From assembly GCF_020076305.1 (NCBI RefSeq), contig NZ_JAIQXE010000004.1:124001-188000 (forward strand): 64,000 bases of DNA. Reading direction: 5' to 3'. The notes beneath the pieces are model-generated. The model made no database searches and was not told the origin of the DNA. It saw only the letters and a program-made list of their open reading frames with translations. This document shows positions 24,946 to 32,727 of this stretch, piece after piece. This DNA is from Flavihumibacter profundi (GTDB taxonomy: Bacteria; Bacteroidota; Bacteroidia; Chitinophagales; Chitinophagaceae). A program made the translations under genes and the position numbers. Each line of letters begins with the position of its first letter. Position 1 is the first letter of the stretch.

Positions 24946-25599
24946 TTATTGCAGCTTACCTTCGGTAGCATCTTTTTTCATCTGGTCATTGGCATAAACA
25001 CCCAGTTCAACCCTTCTGTTCTTTGCCCTGTTTGCTTCACTGTCATTGGGATATTTCGGTTGGGATTCACCGTAACCTTTCTCTGTGATCCTTTTTGGAT
25101 CTACACCTTTTGAAATAAGGAAGGCAGTTACTGAATGGGCCCTCTTTTCAGATAAGGCCTGGTTATATTCATCTTTCCCCGTATCATCCGTATGCCCCTC
25201 AATTAAGATATTAGTATCGGGATATTTATTGAAAACACCGGCAGCACTGGCCAGGTCACCTTCATAGGATGAATTCAATTCAAATGAATTTAACTTAAAC
25301 AAGAGGCCTGATTCAAATGTCATATTAATACCTTCCCCAACCCGCTGCACCTCTGCTGTTGGAACTGCCTGCTGGAGTTCCTTAGCCTGCTGGTCCATTT
25401 TTTTGCCGATCAGGTTACCGGCAGTGCCGCCAATAGCTGCCCCGATTAAAATTCCCCAGATACTGCCATGGGAAACAGCAGCGCCGATCAATGCACCCCC
25501 GGTGGCGCCTGCCACTGTTCCTTTCTGCTGCTTGTTCATTGTTTTACAACCAGATATTACGATAGCAATGGCCAATACAGCTATTATTATTTTTTTCAT
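24946..25599 (-). CDS. OmpA-family lipoprotein with glycine-zipper segment
   Basis: 217 residues. Lipobox ISGC gives lipidated C18. A glycine-zipper region follows (about 28-70: GTVAGATGGALIGAAV...GGTAGNLIGKKM), then a C-terminal OmpA/MotB peptidoglycan-binding domain with EGHTDDTGKDEYNQALSEKRA, KGYGES and NRAKNRRVE. It anchors the outer membrane to peptidoglycan while its Gly-rich segment could sit in a membrane. The TPR gene starts 18 bp upstream on the same strand, so they probably form an operon. Confidence 0.93.
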   Translation of the reverse strand: MKKIIIAVLAIAIVISGCKTMNKQQKGTVAGATGGALIGAAVSHGSIWGILIGAAIGGTAGNLIGKKMDQQAKELQQAVPTAEVQRVGEGINMTFESGLLFKLNSFELNSSYEGDLASAAGVFNKYPDTNILIEGHTDDTGKDEYNQALSEKRAHSVTAFLISKGVDPKRITEKGYGESQPKYPNDSEANRAKNRRVELGVYANDQMKKDATEGKLQ

Positions 25600-25617
25600 G
25601 TTTTTTATTTTGGGTCT

Positions 25618-26457
25618 TTATTTACAGACTAACGCGGCGAACATATCCTTATTCATATCCTTCCAGCCGAGATCGAGTGCTTTCTTCAGGTCGGTACAGA
25701 CAAGTTCCTTTTCGGATGCCGTCATTTTAGCCCTAAGTTCCTGAGCATTAGTGGTATGGTATTTATTTTCCATCATTTTCAGCCTGGCTTCACTTCGGGC
25801 AATATACATTTCCAAATCAGTTTTACCCAGGGATACCCCTTTGTCATACTGAATGAACGCTTCTTCAAATTTTTTCCTGGCAACAAGCATATCCCCTTTC
25901 TGGACATAAAAACCGGGATTGGCTGGATCCAATGCAATGGCTTTTTCCAGGTAATATGCTGCACTATCCGGTTTGCCCAGCTGGCGGTCATACATTGCCG
26001 CCATCAATGCATAATTTGAAGCCCTTGCTTTTTTATCCTGGTTTTTTTCGGTGAGTTGTATAATCTTATCCAGGGATGCTTTAGATGCATCATATTGCCC
26101 GAGTTTGTTCTGGGCCACACCCATTTGAAAATATGCTGCAAGACTTTTATTCTTTGTTACTTTAAGTGCTTCATTGCTCGCCGTTATGGCTTCTTCATAT
26201 TTACCCAGGCCATTCAGGGCTTCAGCCAAACCAACTGAAGAAGCCTCTTTTCCGTCTTTGGTTTTACAGCTGCTTTTCATTTTGGTAAAGGTTTCATAAG
26301 CCTGCTGGTAATTCCTGGCTTTTAATTCCTCCTTTCCTTTGGCATTCTGGGCCTTACAATCTTTACCCATGGTAAAAGTCTGGCTGGCTAAAGGGAGTGA
26401 AATCAGGAGAACACCAATACAAAGACAAACGGTTCTGCCGAACAAAAACTTAGTCAT
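25618..26457 (-). CDS. Secreted TPR-repeat protein
   Basis: 279 residues from the ATG at 26457, which gives signal peptide MTKFLFGRTVCLCIGVLLIS; the in-frame Met 11 codons upstream would place extra residues ahead of it. Several TPR motifs are visible at about 35-215 (KGKEELKARNYQQAYETF, LAEALNGLGKYEEAITASNEAL, AAYFQMGVAQNKLGQYDASK, YALMAAMYDRQLGKPDSAAYYLEKAIALDP, GDMLVARKKFEEAFIQYDKG). It is likely a periplasmic protein-protein interaction scaffold; the OmpA lipoprotein follows 18 bp downstream, hinting at a joint envelope role. Confidence 0.87.
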   Translation of the reverse strand: MTKFLFGRTVCLCIGVLLISLPLASQTFTMGKDCKAQNAKGKEELKARNYQQAYETFTKMKSSCKTKDGKEASSVGLAEALNGLGKYEEAITASNEALKVTKNKSLAAYFQMGVAQNKLGQYDASKASLDKIIQLTEKNQDKKARASNYALMAAMYDRQLGKPDSAAYYLEKAIALDPANPGFYVQKGDMLVARKKFEEAFIQYDKGVSLGKTDLEMYIARSEARLKMMENKYHTTNAQELRAKMTASEKELVCTDLKKALDLGWKDMNKDMFAALVCK

Positions 26458-26596
26458 AGTGATAGAATATAACTTGTTTAATAAAGCCATTTACTAATCA
26501 AAGCAATTAACCAGTCAAAAAGTAATTGTAATAGGAATGAGGATATTACTAATTTACGCACTTACTTAAGACAATCAATAAATATTTACCGGGGAC

Positions 26597-27046
26597 CTAG
26601 AGGGTTAGTTTATCCTTAATAAGCCGGCCATTCTGGCCGAAAGTGAGGTCACGTTTATTAATATCTGATTTTCGTACCAAAAGCCGGTATTCAAAGTGGT
26701 CATCAGGATAGATCAGTTGGTAATAGGTTTCAACTTCCCAGTCGGCATATTTACTTTTTTCCAGGCCTTCATTCACTTCTTCAGGCAGGCTGTCTTTTTC
26801 AATTGTTCTTTGTGAACCAGCCCAGGTACCGTCATTCTTAAACGTGGCTTCATACTGTTCACCTTTCAATTGGAAATTTACTGTATAATGGGAGAGCTTA
26901 TCTTTCCATTCCACGCTTTCTGCATTCCGGTACTTATATTTAAATGCATCTGTAACAACAGCAGGGATTTTCCTAACCTGGGCAAAGGATTGTTGCTGAA
27001 ATGCTCCAAGTACAACCAAGCTTACTAATACAACCAAAGATTTCAT
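26597..27046 (-). CDS. PepSY-like periplasmic protein
   Basis: 149 residues. Signal peptide about 1-22 (MKSLVVLVSLVVLGAFQQQSFA). The mature part has two copies of a strand-helix unit: VVTDAFKYKYRNAESVEWKDKL...YEATFKNDGTWAGSQRTI and a second half EVNEGLEKSKYADWEVETYYQLIYPDDHFEYRLLV. This is the PepSY-like (formerly BLIP-like, DUF2874) layout abundant in Bacteroidota, of unknown biochemical function. It lies 58 bp upstream of, and is transcribed divergently from nothing; rsmI lies upstream on the same strand. Confidence 0.8.
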   Translation of the reverse strand: MKSLVVLVSLVVLGAFQQQSFAQVRKIPAVVTDAFKYKYRNAESVEWKDKLSHYTVNFQLKGEQYEATFKNDGTWAGSQRTIEKDSLPEEVNEGLEKSKYADWEVETYYQLIYPDDHFEYRLLVRKSDINKRDLTFGQNGRLIKDKLTL

Positions 27047-27104
27047 AGTCTATTAATTTATTCTTCGCAAATATCTATACCAAGCTGATAAAAAAATCAC
27101 AAAA

Positions 27105-27773
27105 TCAGGATTCCAGTCCGGCGACAACAATAACAATTTCCCCTTTTACGGTTTTGCTGCTGAAATAATCGGCAACTTCTTTCAGAGTTCCACGCCTGGT
27201 TTCCTCAAAAAGCTTGGTGAGCTCACGGCTTACACTGCATAATCTGCCGGCACCAAAATATCCTGCGAATTCTTCCAGCGTTTTCACCAATCGTAAAGGA
27301 GATTCATAGAAAACCATAGTTCGTTCTTCAAAGGCAAGTTTTTTCAACAGGGTTTGCCTTCCTTTTTTGGGGGGGATAAATCCTTCAAAGCAAAACCTGT
27401 TAATGGGCAAGCCACTATTCACCAGGGCAGGAACAAAAGCCGTTGCACCAGGCAGGCATTCAACCTTGACGCCGTTCCTGATACATTCACGAACCAGAAG
27501 GAAAGCCGGATCTGATATACCTGGTGTACCTGCATCCGTTAACACAGCCATTGTTTTGCCGGCCACCAGTTGATCTACCAGGTGTTGCAAAACCTTGTGT
27601 TCATTATGCTGATGGTAAGGGGTTAAGGGTTTCTGTATCTGGAAATGATTCAAGAGCCTGGATGAAGTCCTTGTATCTTCTGCCAGGATTACATCAACAG
27701 AACGCAGGATATCAAGCCCCCTTAAGGTCATGTCCTGCAAATTTCCAATTGGGGAAGGTACCAGGTACAACAT
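27105..27773 (-). CDS. rsmI: 16S rRNA (cytidine(1402)-2'-O)-methyltransferase RsmI
   Basis: 222 residues from the ATG at 27773 (MLYLVPSPIGNLQDMTLR). Family motifs: PIGN, LAEDTRTSSRLL, TDAGTPGISDPA (SAM-binding loop), PGATAFVPAL, and EGFIPPKKGRQTLL. It 2'-O-methylates C1402 of 16S rRNA. The start was chosen because the codons before it have no similarity. It reads in the same direction as purS and pssA, with 62 bp to purS. Confidence 0.94.
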   Translation of the reverse strand: MLYLVPSPIGNLQDMTLRGLDILRSVDVILAEDTRTSSRLLNHFQIQKPLTPYHQHNEHKVLQHLVDQLVAGKTMAVLTDAGTPGISDPAFLLVRECIRNGVKVECLPGATAFVPALVNSGLPINRFCFEGFIPPKKGRQTLLKKLAFEERTMVFYESPLRLVKTLEEFAGYFGAGRLCSVSRELTKLFEETRRGTLKEVADYFSSKTVKGEIVIVVAGLES

Positions 27774-27835
27774 AATGAAGGTGGACAATTCCCTGCAGGA
27801 GAGCATATCCACTGCAGGTGTACCATGCCGTTAAA

Positions 27836-28081
27836 TTAGTTGATGTTGATTTCGTACTGCTCCATTACCGGGTTGGCCAACAGTTTTTTTGCGGCTTCTT
27901 CCGCAATGGATTTAGCTTCATCAGCAGAAGCTGCTTCAACCTGGAGGGTAATATTTTTACCAATCCGCACATCCTGGATCGCCTGGAGGCCCAGGTTTCC
28001 CAAGCCACCCATTACGGCTTTACCCTGGGGATCAAGAAGTTCTTTTAAGGGCATCACTTTTACCTGTACAGAGAAGGTCAT
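27836..28081 (-). CDS. purS: Phosphoribosylformylglycinamidine synthase subunit PurS
   Basis: 81 residues from the ATG at 28081. The small ferredoxin-like PurS fold is visible: MTFSVQVKVMPLKELLDPQGKAV, then GLGNLGLQAIQDVRIGK and LLANPVMEQYEI. With PurL and PurQ it makes FGAM from FGAR. Neither purL nor purQ is adjacent; its ATG overlaps the pssA stop by 4 bp, so purS is carried in a phospholipid-gene transcript. Confidence 0.9.
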   Translation of the reverse strand: MTFSVQVKVMPLKELLDPQGKAVMGGLGNLGLQAIQDVRIGKNITLQVEAASADEAKSIAEEAAKKLLANPVMEQYEININ

Positions 28082-28842
28082 TCTTTTCGGTTTTTGAGGG
28101 CCAAAGATACAATAATGTAGGCAAGGAAAACGACTGGCATAGCTGCCCATTTCAAAGTTATTGCGGTAATTATGGCAATGGCGAGCAACAATAGCTTGGG
28201 CAGGTTATTCTTTATCGTAAAGTCCTTGAACTTCAGGGCCATAATTGGAAGAGTACTCACCATCAGGTAACTAAGCAAGGCTATTACAGCATATAAAAAC
28301 CATTTATTCAGGAGCAGGTTAACCATTTGTTCACTGCTGGTATGCCAGTAAATTAATGGCAATGAGGCAATAACCAATCCCACGGCGGGGACAGGAACAC
28401 CTTTAAAACCAAAAGCCTGGCTATCATCAATATTGAACCGGGCCAGGCGGTAGGCTGCGGCGCAGGGAACCAGCACTGCCGGCATTAACCAGAGTACGGA
28501 AGTGTCGAGCCCATTTTCTTCACGGGCAAAACTGAGCCTTAGGAACTGGTAAAAGATTAATCCAGGCGCTACTCCAAAACTGACCACATCTGCCAGGGAA
28601 TCGAGTTCTTTACCCATGGAACTGGTGGCTTTCATAAGACGGGCTACAAATCCGTCAAGAAAATCAACCACTGCTGCAATTGCAATATATAAAGAAGCCA
28701 GCCAGATTTTTTCGGGCAGGTCTACCAGGTATTCACCTGCAGCGCCATTACCTGTAGTAATACCATTCTGTAATATAACAACTATGGCCATGAAGCCAAA
28801 TACGAGGTTAAGGAGGGTAAAGAGATTGGGAATTTGTTTCAT
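28078..28842 (-). CDS. pssA: CDP-diacylglycerol-serine O-phosphatidyltransferase
   Basis: 254 residues. The CDP-alcohol phosphatidyltransferase motif DGxxARx8GxxxDxxxD is intact (DGFVAR followed by GKELDSLAD, about residues 63-85). Six to eight transmembrane helices; MKQIPNLFTLLNLVFGF is the usual N-terminus of membrane PssA (type II). It makes phosphatidylserine, precursor of phosphatidylethanolamine. 3' end overlaps purS by 4 bp; pepP begins 30 bp upstream. Confidence 0.93.
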   Translation of the reverse strand: MKQIPNLFTLLNLVFGFMAIVVILQNGITTGNGAAGEYLVDLPEKIWLASLYIAIAAVVDFLDGFVARLMKATSSMGKELDSLADVVSFGVAPGLIFYQFLRLSFAREENGLDTSVLWLMPAVLVPCAAAYRLARFNIDDSQAFGFKGVPVPAVGLVIASLPLIYWHTSSEQMVNLLLNKWFLYAVIALLSYLMVSTLPIMALKFKDFTIKNNLPKLLLLAIAIITAITLKWAAMPVVFLAYIIVSLALKNRKE

Positions 28843-28872
28843 TTGTTCGCTCAGGCGTTATGGTTAGCAATT

Positions 28873-30162
28873 TTATTTTTTCATCAGTTTTTCAATCTCC
28901 TCTGCCGTAATCGGGATTTTTGCCATCAGGTCTTTATTACCGGTTTTTGTGATCCAAACATTATTTTCAATCCTGATGCCCATTTTCTCCGCCTCGATAT
29001 AGATGCCCGGTTCAACAGTAAAAACCATCCCCGGCAGAATTGGCTCAGTCCTGGTGCCAAGGTCATGCACATCAATACCCAGATGGTGCGAAATGCCATG
29101 ATAGAGATATTTCCTGTAAGCCCTGTTGTCGGGGTCTTCATTTTTGACATCTTCTTTTTTCAGGAGGCCGATTTTCAGGAATTGACGCGTTGCCTCCTCA
29201 CCTACTTTATCGGTGTAATCTACAATACTGATACCCGGTTTCAAAATGCCCTTGGCGAAATTATGCATGGCCAGGCAGGCATTGTACACTTCTTTCTGCC
29301 GTTTGGAAAATTTACCACTCACAGGAACTGTTCTTGTAAGATCTGCACAATACCCACCATATTCAGCGCCAAAATCCATAAGCACCAATTCACCCTCTTT
29401 ACATTCCTGGTTATTATTAATATAATGTAGGGTACGAGCGCGGTCGCCGCTGGCAATAATACTGCCATAAGCAGGGCCGGTTGCGCGATTCCGGAGGAAC
29501 TCATGCCATATCTCTGCTTCAATTTCATATTCCATTACCCCGGGCTTAATAAATCCCAGCAGCCGGCGAAATGTTTTTTCAGTTATATCAATGGCCTGTT
29601 GCAGTACACCCACTTCCAGTGCCGATTTTACGGCACGCAACTTTTTCAGTATCGGGGCACTACGTTTATACTGGTGCAATGGAAATTTATTACGCATTTC
29701 CCAAGCATACCGGTAATCCCTTACTGCTACCTGGTTTGACTTGCGGTCATTTTCATTAGTATTCAGGTAAATGTTTTCCGCCAGGTGGATCATTGGCTGC
29801 AAAAGCCCTTCAAGGCTATCCAGCCAAACGATAGTGGAAATGCCCGATATTGCCGAGGCCTCTTCGCGGCGCAGTCTTCTCCCGTCCCATTTTTCCTTAA
29901 GTTCGTTGGGACGAACCAAAACAAGTATTTCGCGGTACCGGGGATCTGGATTAGCAGGGAAAAGAATCAGCATACTGTCTTCCTGTTCAATTCCGGTTAG
30001 CCAGTACAGATCTGCATTTTGCTTAAACTTATAAATAGCATCACCATTAGTTGGCAATTCATCATTGCTGTTAAAAATGGCTATGGAATTGGGGGCCATC
30101 TCCAGTACAAACTGTTTTCGATGTTCCGTAAAAAGACGTTTATCTAGCGGTAAATATTTCAT
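28873..30162 (-). CDS. pepP: Xaa-Pro aminopeptidase (M24B)
   Basis: 429 residues. N-terminal AMP_N domain (about 1-140: KRLFTEHRKQFVLEMAPNSIAIF) and C-terminal pita-bread domain. Metal ligands visible: Asp in LMDFGAEYGGYCADLTRTVP (two Asp), His in YHGISHHLGIDVHD, Glu in TVEPGIYIE and Glu in RIENNVW. It is a Mn-dependent exopeptidase removing N-terminal residues before proline. It is transcribed away from pckA, and the long palindrome lies between the two. Confidence 0.95.
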   Translation of the reverse strand: MKYLPLDKRLFTEHRKQFVLEMAPNSIAIFNSNDELPTNGDAIYKFKQNADLYWLTGIEQEDSMLILFPANPDPRYREILVLVRPNELKEKWDGRRLRREEASAISGISTIVWLDSLEGLLQPMIHLAENIYLNTNENDRKSNQVAVRDYRYAWEMRNKFPLHQYKRSAPILKKLRAVKSALEVGVLQQAIDITEKTFRRLLGFIKPGVMEYEIEAEIWHEFLRNRATGPAYGSIIASGDRARTLHYINNNQECKEGELVLMDFGAEYGGYCADLTRTVPVSGKFSKRQKEVYNACLAMHNFAKGILKPGISIVDYTDKVGEEATRQFLKIGLLKKEDVKNEDPDNRAYRKYLYHGISHHLGIDVHDLGTRTEPILPGMVFTVEPGIYIEAEKMGIRIENNVWITKTGNKDLMAKIPITAEEIEKLMKK

Positions 30163-30279
30163 GCCTCTTCATTTCAGGAGACAAATTAAGGCAATATGCA
30201 TAACAAAGAGACCAAAACCAGTAATTCGGCTATCCAGGAAAAAGTGGAATTTTTAAAAAATTCAGGAAACAAAAAAATA

Positions 30280-30319
30280 GGCAGGCTTCAAACTAACGAT
30301 CGTTAGTTTGAAGCCTGCC
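30280..30319. repeat. 40-bp perfect palindrome upstream of pckA
   Basis: A 20-bp arm starting GGCAGGCTTC at 30280 pairs exactly with an arm ending GAAGCCTGCC at 30319; the centre is AACGATCGTT. As RNA it would fold to a 20-bp hairpin. On the minus strand it is followed by TATTTTTTTG, so it could act as a terminator of minus-strand transcription. It lies 118 bp before the pepP start and 141 bp before pckA, in a divergent region, so no annotated gene needs that terminator. Confidence 0.9.
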
Positions 30320-30342
30320 AGAAATCCCAAGGTATTCTTTTG

Positions 30343-30359
30343 ATATCATTTAATGATAT
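30343..30359. promoter_or_regulatory. AT-rich inverted repeat upstream of pckA
   Basis: ATATCATT-T-AATGATAT, 8-bp arms with a 1-bp centre, 101 bp before the pckA ATG. May be a regulator site for gluconeogenic control; AT-rich inverted repeats arise by chance, hence low confidence. Confidence 0.25.
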
Positions 30360-30428
30360 ATACAATATTTTAGAAATAATCTATGGTGTATTATGTACAC
30401 ATTGCTATGACCCATTGAATTCAGCACA

Positions 30429-30436
30429 TAGTTTTG
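30429..30436 (+). promoter_or_regulatory. -7 promoter box TAGTTTTG before pckA
   Basis: TAGTTTTG matches TAnnTTTG. The pckA ATG is 23 nt downstream, giving a leader of about 18 nt, and this supports 30460 as start over upstream in-frame codons. Confidence 0.5.
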
Positions 30437-30459
30437 TGGCAACAAACGATTGTTGCAAT

Positions 30460-32064
30460 ATGTCAATACCGACAATTTTAATCCCTACTGATCAGTTAGT
30501 GTCAATGGGTTTGAAAACTTCTAAAAATGTACATTACCAGTTATCCCCGGAAGAATTAGTGCAGGACACCCTCAGGATGGGTGAAGGCGTTTTAAATGAC
30601 TCAGGCGCCCTGGTAATACACACTGGTGAATTTACAGGCCGCAGCCCAAAAGACAAATTCCTGGTGAAAGATGAGATTACGAGGGATGCTGTACATTGGA
30701 ATGAATTCAACCTTCCCCTGGAGGAAAAGTACTTTTTCATCATCAGGAAGAAAATAAACGAATACCTGGCCAAATGCCCCGAGATTTGGGTTCGCGATGC
30801 TTATGCATGCGCAAATATGAGATACCGGCATAATATCAGGGTGGTTAATGAAAAACCCTGGCACAACCTGTTTGCTTACAACATGTTTTTACGGCCAACC
30901 GAAGATGAGCTGGAAAATTTCCATCCCGATTGGACGATCTTATCAGCCCCCGGACTTTTACTTGACCCGGTTGAAAGCGGCACCAGGCAGCATAATGCCG
31001 CGGTAATTTCATTCAAATACAAAACTATACTTATTGCTGGTACCGGCTATACGGGTGAAATCAAAAAAGCCATATTCACCATCCTGAATTTCATTTTACC
31101 CAAGCAGCAGAATGTGCTTAGTATGCACTGTGCTGCAAATATGGGCAGCGAAGGTGAGACAGCTTTGTTTTTTGGGTTAAGCGGTACAGGAAAAACAACC
31201 CTTAGTGCAGATCCAAAACGGAAACTGATCGGAGATGATGAGCATGGCTGGGCAGATGATAATATTTTCAATTTTGAAGGTGGCTGTTATGCCAAATGCA
31301 TAAACCTTACTGAAGAAAAAGAACCGGACATTTTCCGAGCCATCAGGCCAGGGTCTTTGGTTGAAAACACTCATTTTTACGAGGGTACAAATACCATCAA
31401 TTTTGAAAATGGCGGTGTAACCGAAAACACCCGTGCTTCCTACCCTTTATATCATATCAGTAATGCCCAGGAGCCTTCAATAGGCCATATTCCAGAAAAT
31501 ATATTTTTCCTTACCTGCGATGCCTATGGAGTGTTACCCCCAATTTCAAGGCTTAATCCCGCGCAGGCAATGTATCAGTTCATTTCGGGGTATACTGCAA
31601 AAGTTGCAGGGACGGAGGCGGGAGTGACAGAGCCCAAATCAACTTTCAGCGCATGTTTTGGTGCGCCATTCCTTCCCTTACATCCGGGCCGGTATGCAGA
31701 AATGCTCGGTGAAAAGTTGAGAAAACACCATGTAAAAGTCTGGCTTGTCAATACTGGATGGACAGGCGGCCCTTATGGCATTGGCCATCGTATGAAACTT
31801 AGTTTTACCCGTTCAATGATCACAGCCGCGCTGGAGGGTAAACTTGATGGAGTTGCCTTTGAAAAACATCCTGTATTCGGCATGGAATTACCACAAAGTT
31901 GCCCTGGTGTTCCAACGTATCTTCTAAATCCCCGGAATACCTGGGCAGAAAAAACAGCTTACGATTTAAATGTGCGGAAACTGGCGAAACAGTTTATTGA
32001 TAATTTTGAAAAATACGCATCCGGGGTACCAGCATATATTTTGGCAGCAGGTCCTCTGGTTTAG
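30460..32064 (+). CDS. pckA: Phosphoenolpyruvate carboxykinase (ATP)
   Basis: 534 residues from the ATG at 30460; 40 codons upstream in frame precede the promoter box and lack family similarity. Converts oxaloacetate + ATP to PEP + CO2 in gluconeogenesis. ATP-type motifs: TGRSPKDKF, the P-loop GLSGTGKTT, the metal site in LIGDDEHGWADD, and RASYPLYH. GxxF and C-terminal motif KHPVFGM are typical. Followed by a strong terminator at 32098-32124, so it is monocistronic. Confidence 0.96.
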   Translation: MSIPTILIPTDQLVSMGLKTSKNVHYQLSPEELVQDTLRMGEGVLNDSGALVIHTGEFTGRSPKDKFLVKDEITRDAVHWNEFNLPLEEKYFFIIRKKINEYLAKCPEIWVRDAYACANMRYRHNIRVVNEKPWHNLFAYNMFLRPTEDELENFHPDWTILSAPGLLLDPVESGTRQHNAAVISFKYKTILIAGTGYTGEIKKAIFTILNFILPKQQNVLSMHCAANMGSEGETALFFGLSGTGKTTLSADPKRKLIGDDEHGWADDNIFNFEGGCYAKCINLTEEKEPDIFRAIRPGSLVENTHFYEGTNTINFENGGVTENTRASYPLYHISNAQEPSIGHIPENIFFLTCDAYGVLPPISRLNPAQAMYQFISGYTAKVAGTEAGVTEPKSTFSACFGAPFLPLHPGRYAEMLGEKLRKHHVKVWLVNTGWTGGPYGIGHRMKLSFTRSMITAALEGKLDGVAFEKHPVFGMELPQSCPGVPTYLLNPRNTWAEKTAYDLNVRKLAKQFIDNFEKYASGVPAYILAAGPLV

Positions 32065-32097
32065 CCTCAAATATTTCGGTCTCAACGTTGCTTGCTG

Positions 32098-32124
32098 TCC
32101 GCCCCGATCCCGGGGCGGATTTTT
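32098..32124 (+). terminator. pckA terminator
   Basis: TCCGCCCC (32098-32105), loop GATCCC, GGGGCGGA (32112-32119), then TTTTT: an 8-bp GC-rich stem 34 bp after the pckA stop. Confidence 0.88.
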
Positions 32125-32160
32125 AGCAATATTTTGCACCAAGGAAAACCGCATAGGTGG

Positions 32161-32168
32161 TAATTTTG
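32161..32168 (+). promoter_or_regulatory. -7 promoter box TAATTTTG before DUF922 gene
   Basis: TAATTTTG matches TAnnTTTG. A TTTG lies at 32133-32136, 24 nt upstream, slightly wider than usual. A start at 32171 would be too close to the box for a transcript that includes it, which favours the ATG at 32186. Confidence 0.45.
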
Positions 32169-32185
32169 TAATGCATTATTTAATT

Positions 32186-32722
32186 ATGTTGTTATTTTCG
32201 TTCCTATTTCTGTTGTTACAAAATTTTCCTTCGTTTACCCACGCTGAAAAAGATAGCATTAACTGGCGTAGCAGGAGGGAACTAAACTGGACTGACTTTA
32301 AAGCAACACCTGTTGAATCAGCACCAAATGCCGCACTTACCAGTACATCAATTTTGCTCAATTACACCTATGACAAAAAATCGTTGAGCTTCCAGTTGAA
32401 ATGTGTTTTCCATCCTGAAAAATCCTGGGTACGTGTTAATACGCCGCAAATTTTAGCACATGAACAGGGCCATTTTGATATCTCACAACTATTTACACGG
32501 AAATTGTTTAAATCTTTAAGTGAATATAATTTCAAACCCGGCAGCGTTGACAAAGATGTTAAAACAATCTACCAGCAAGTTGCTACTGAACAATCTGCCT
32601 ACCAGGAATTGTATGACCAGGAAACGAATTATTCCCGAAACAAAGAGGTACAATTAAGCTGGCAGGAAAAAATTGAAACAGAATTGCGTGCAGCTGAAAA
32701 ATATGCTACATATCCTGAATAA
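32186..32722 (+). CDS. Secreted DUF922-like putative Zn-protease
   Basis: 178 residues from the ATG at 32186 (an alternative ATG at 32171 adds five residues). Signal peptide MLLFSFLFLLLQNFPSFTHA. The catalytic-looking motif LAHEQGHFDIS (HEQGH, followed by FDIS) fits HExxHF of DUF922, a family of predicted secreted zinc-dependent peptidases. The second half is helical and charged (KTIYQQVATEQSAYQELYDQETNYSRNKE). Function beyond the motif is unknown. It is convergent with the transporter gene, 5 bp between stops. Confidence 0.75.
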   Translation: MLLFSFLFLLLQNFPSFTHAEKDSINWRSRRELNWTDFKATPVESAPNAALTSTSILLNYTYDKKSLSFQLKCVFHPEKSWVRVNTPQILAHEQGHFDISQLFTRKLFKSLSEYNFKPGSVDKDVKTIYQQVATEQSAYQELYDQETNYSRNKEVQLSWQEKIETELRAAEKYATYPE

Positions 32723-32727
32723 TAATT

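Noticed and set aside
30196-30306. 36-codon plus-strand ORF (starts MHNKETKTSNS) running into the 40-bp palindrome
   Set aside because: No promoter box, no recognisable domain, ends in the palindrome; kept only as a note.
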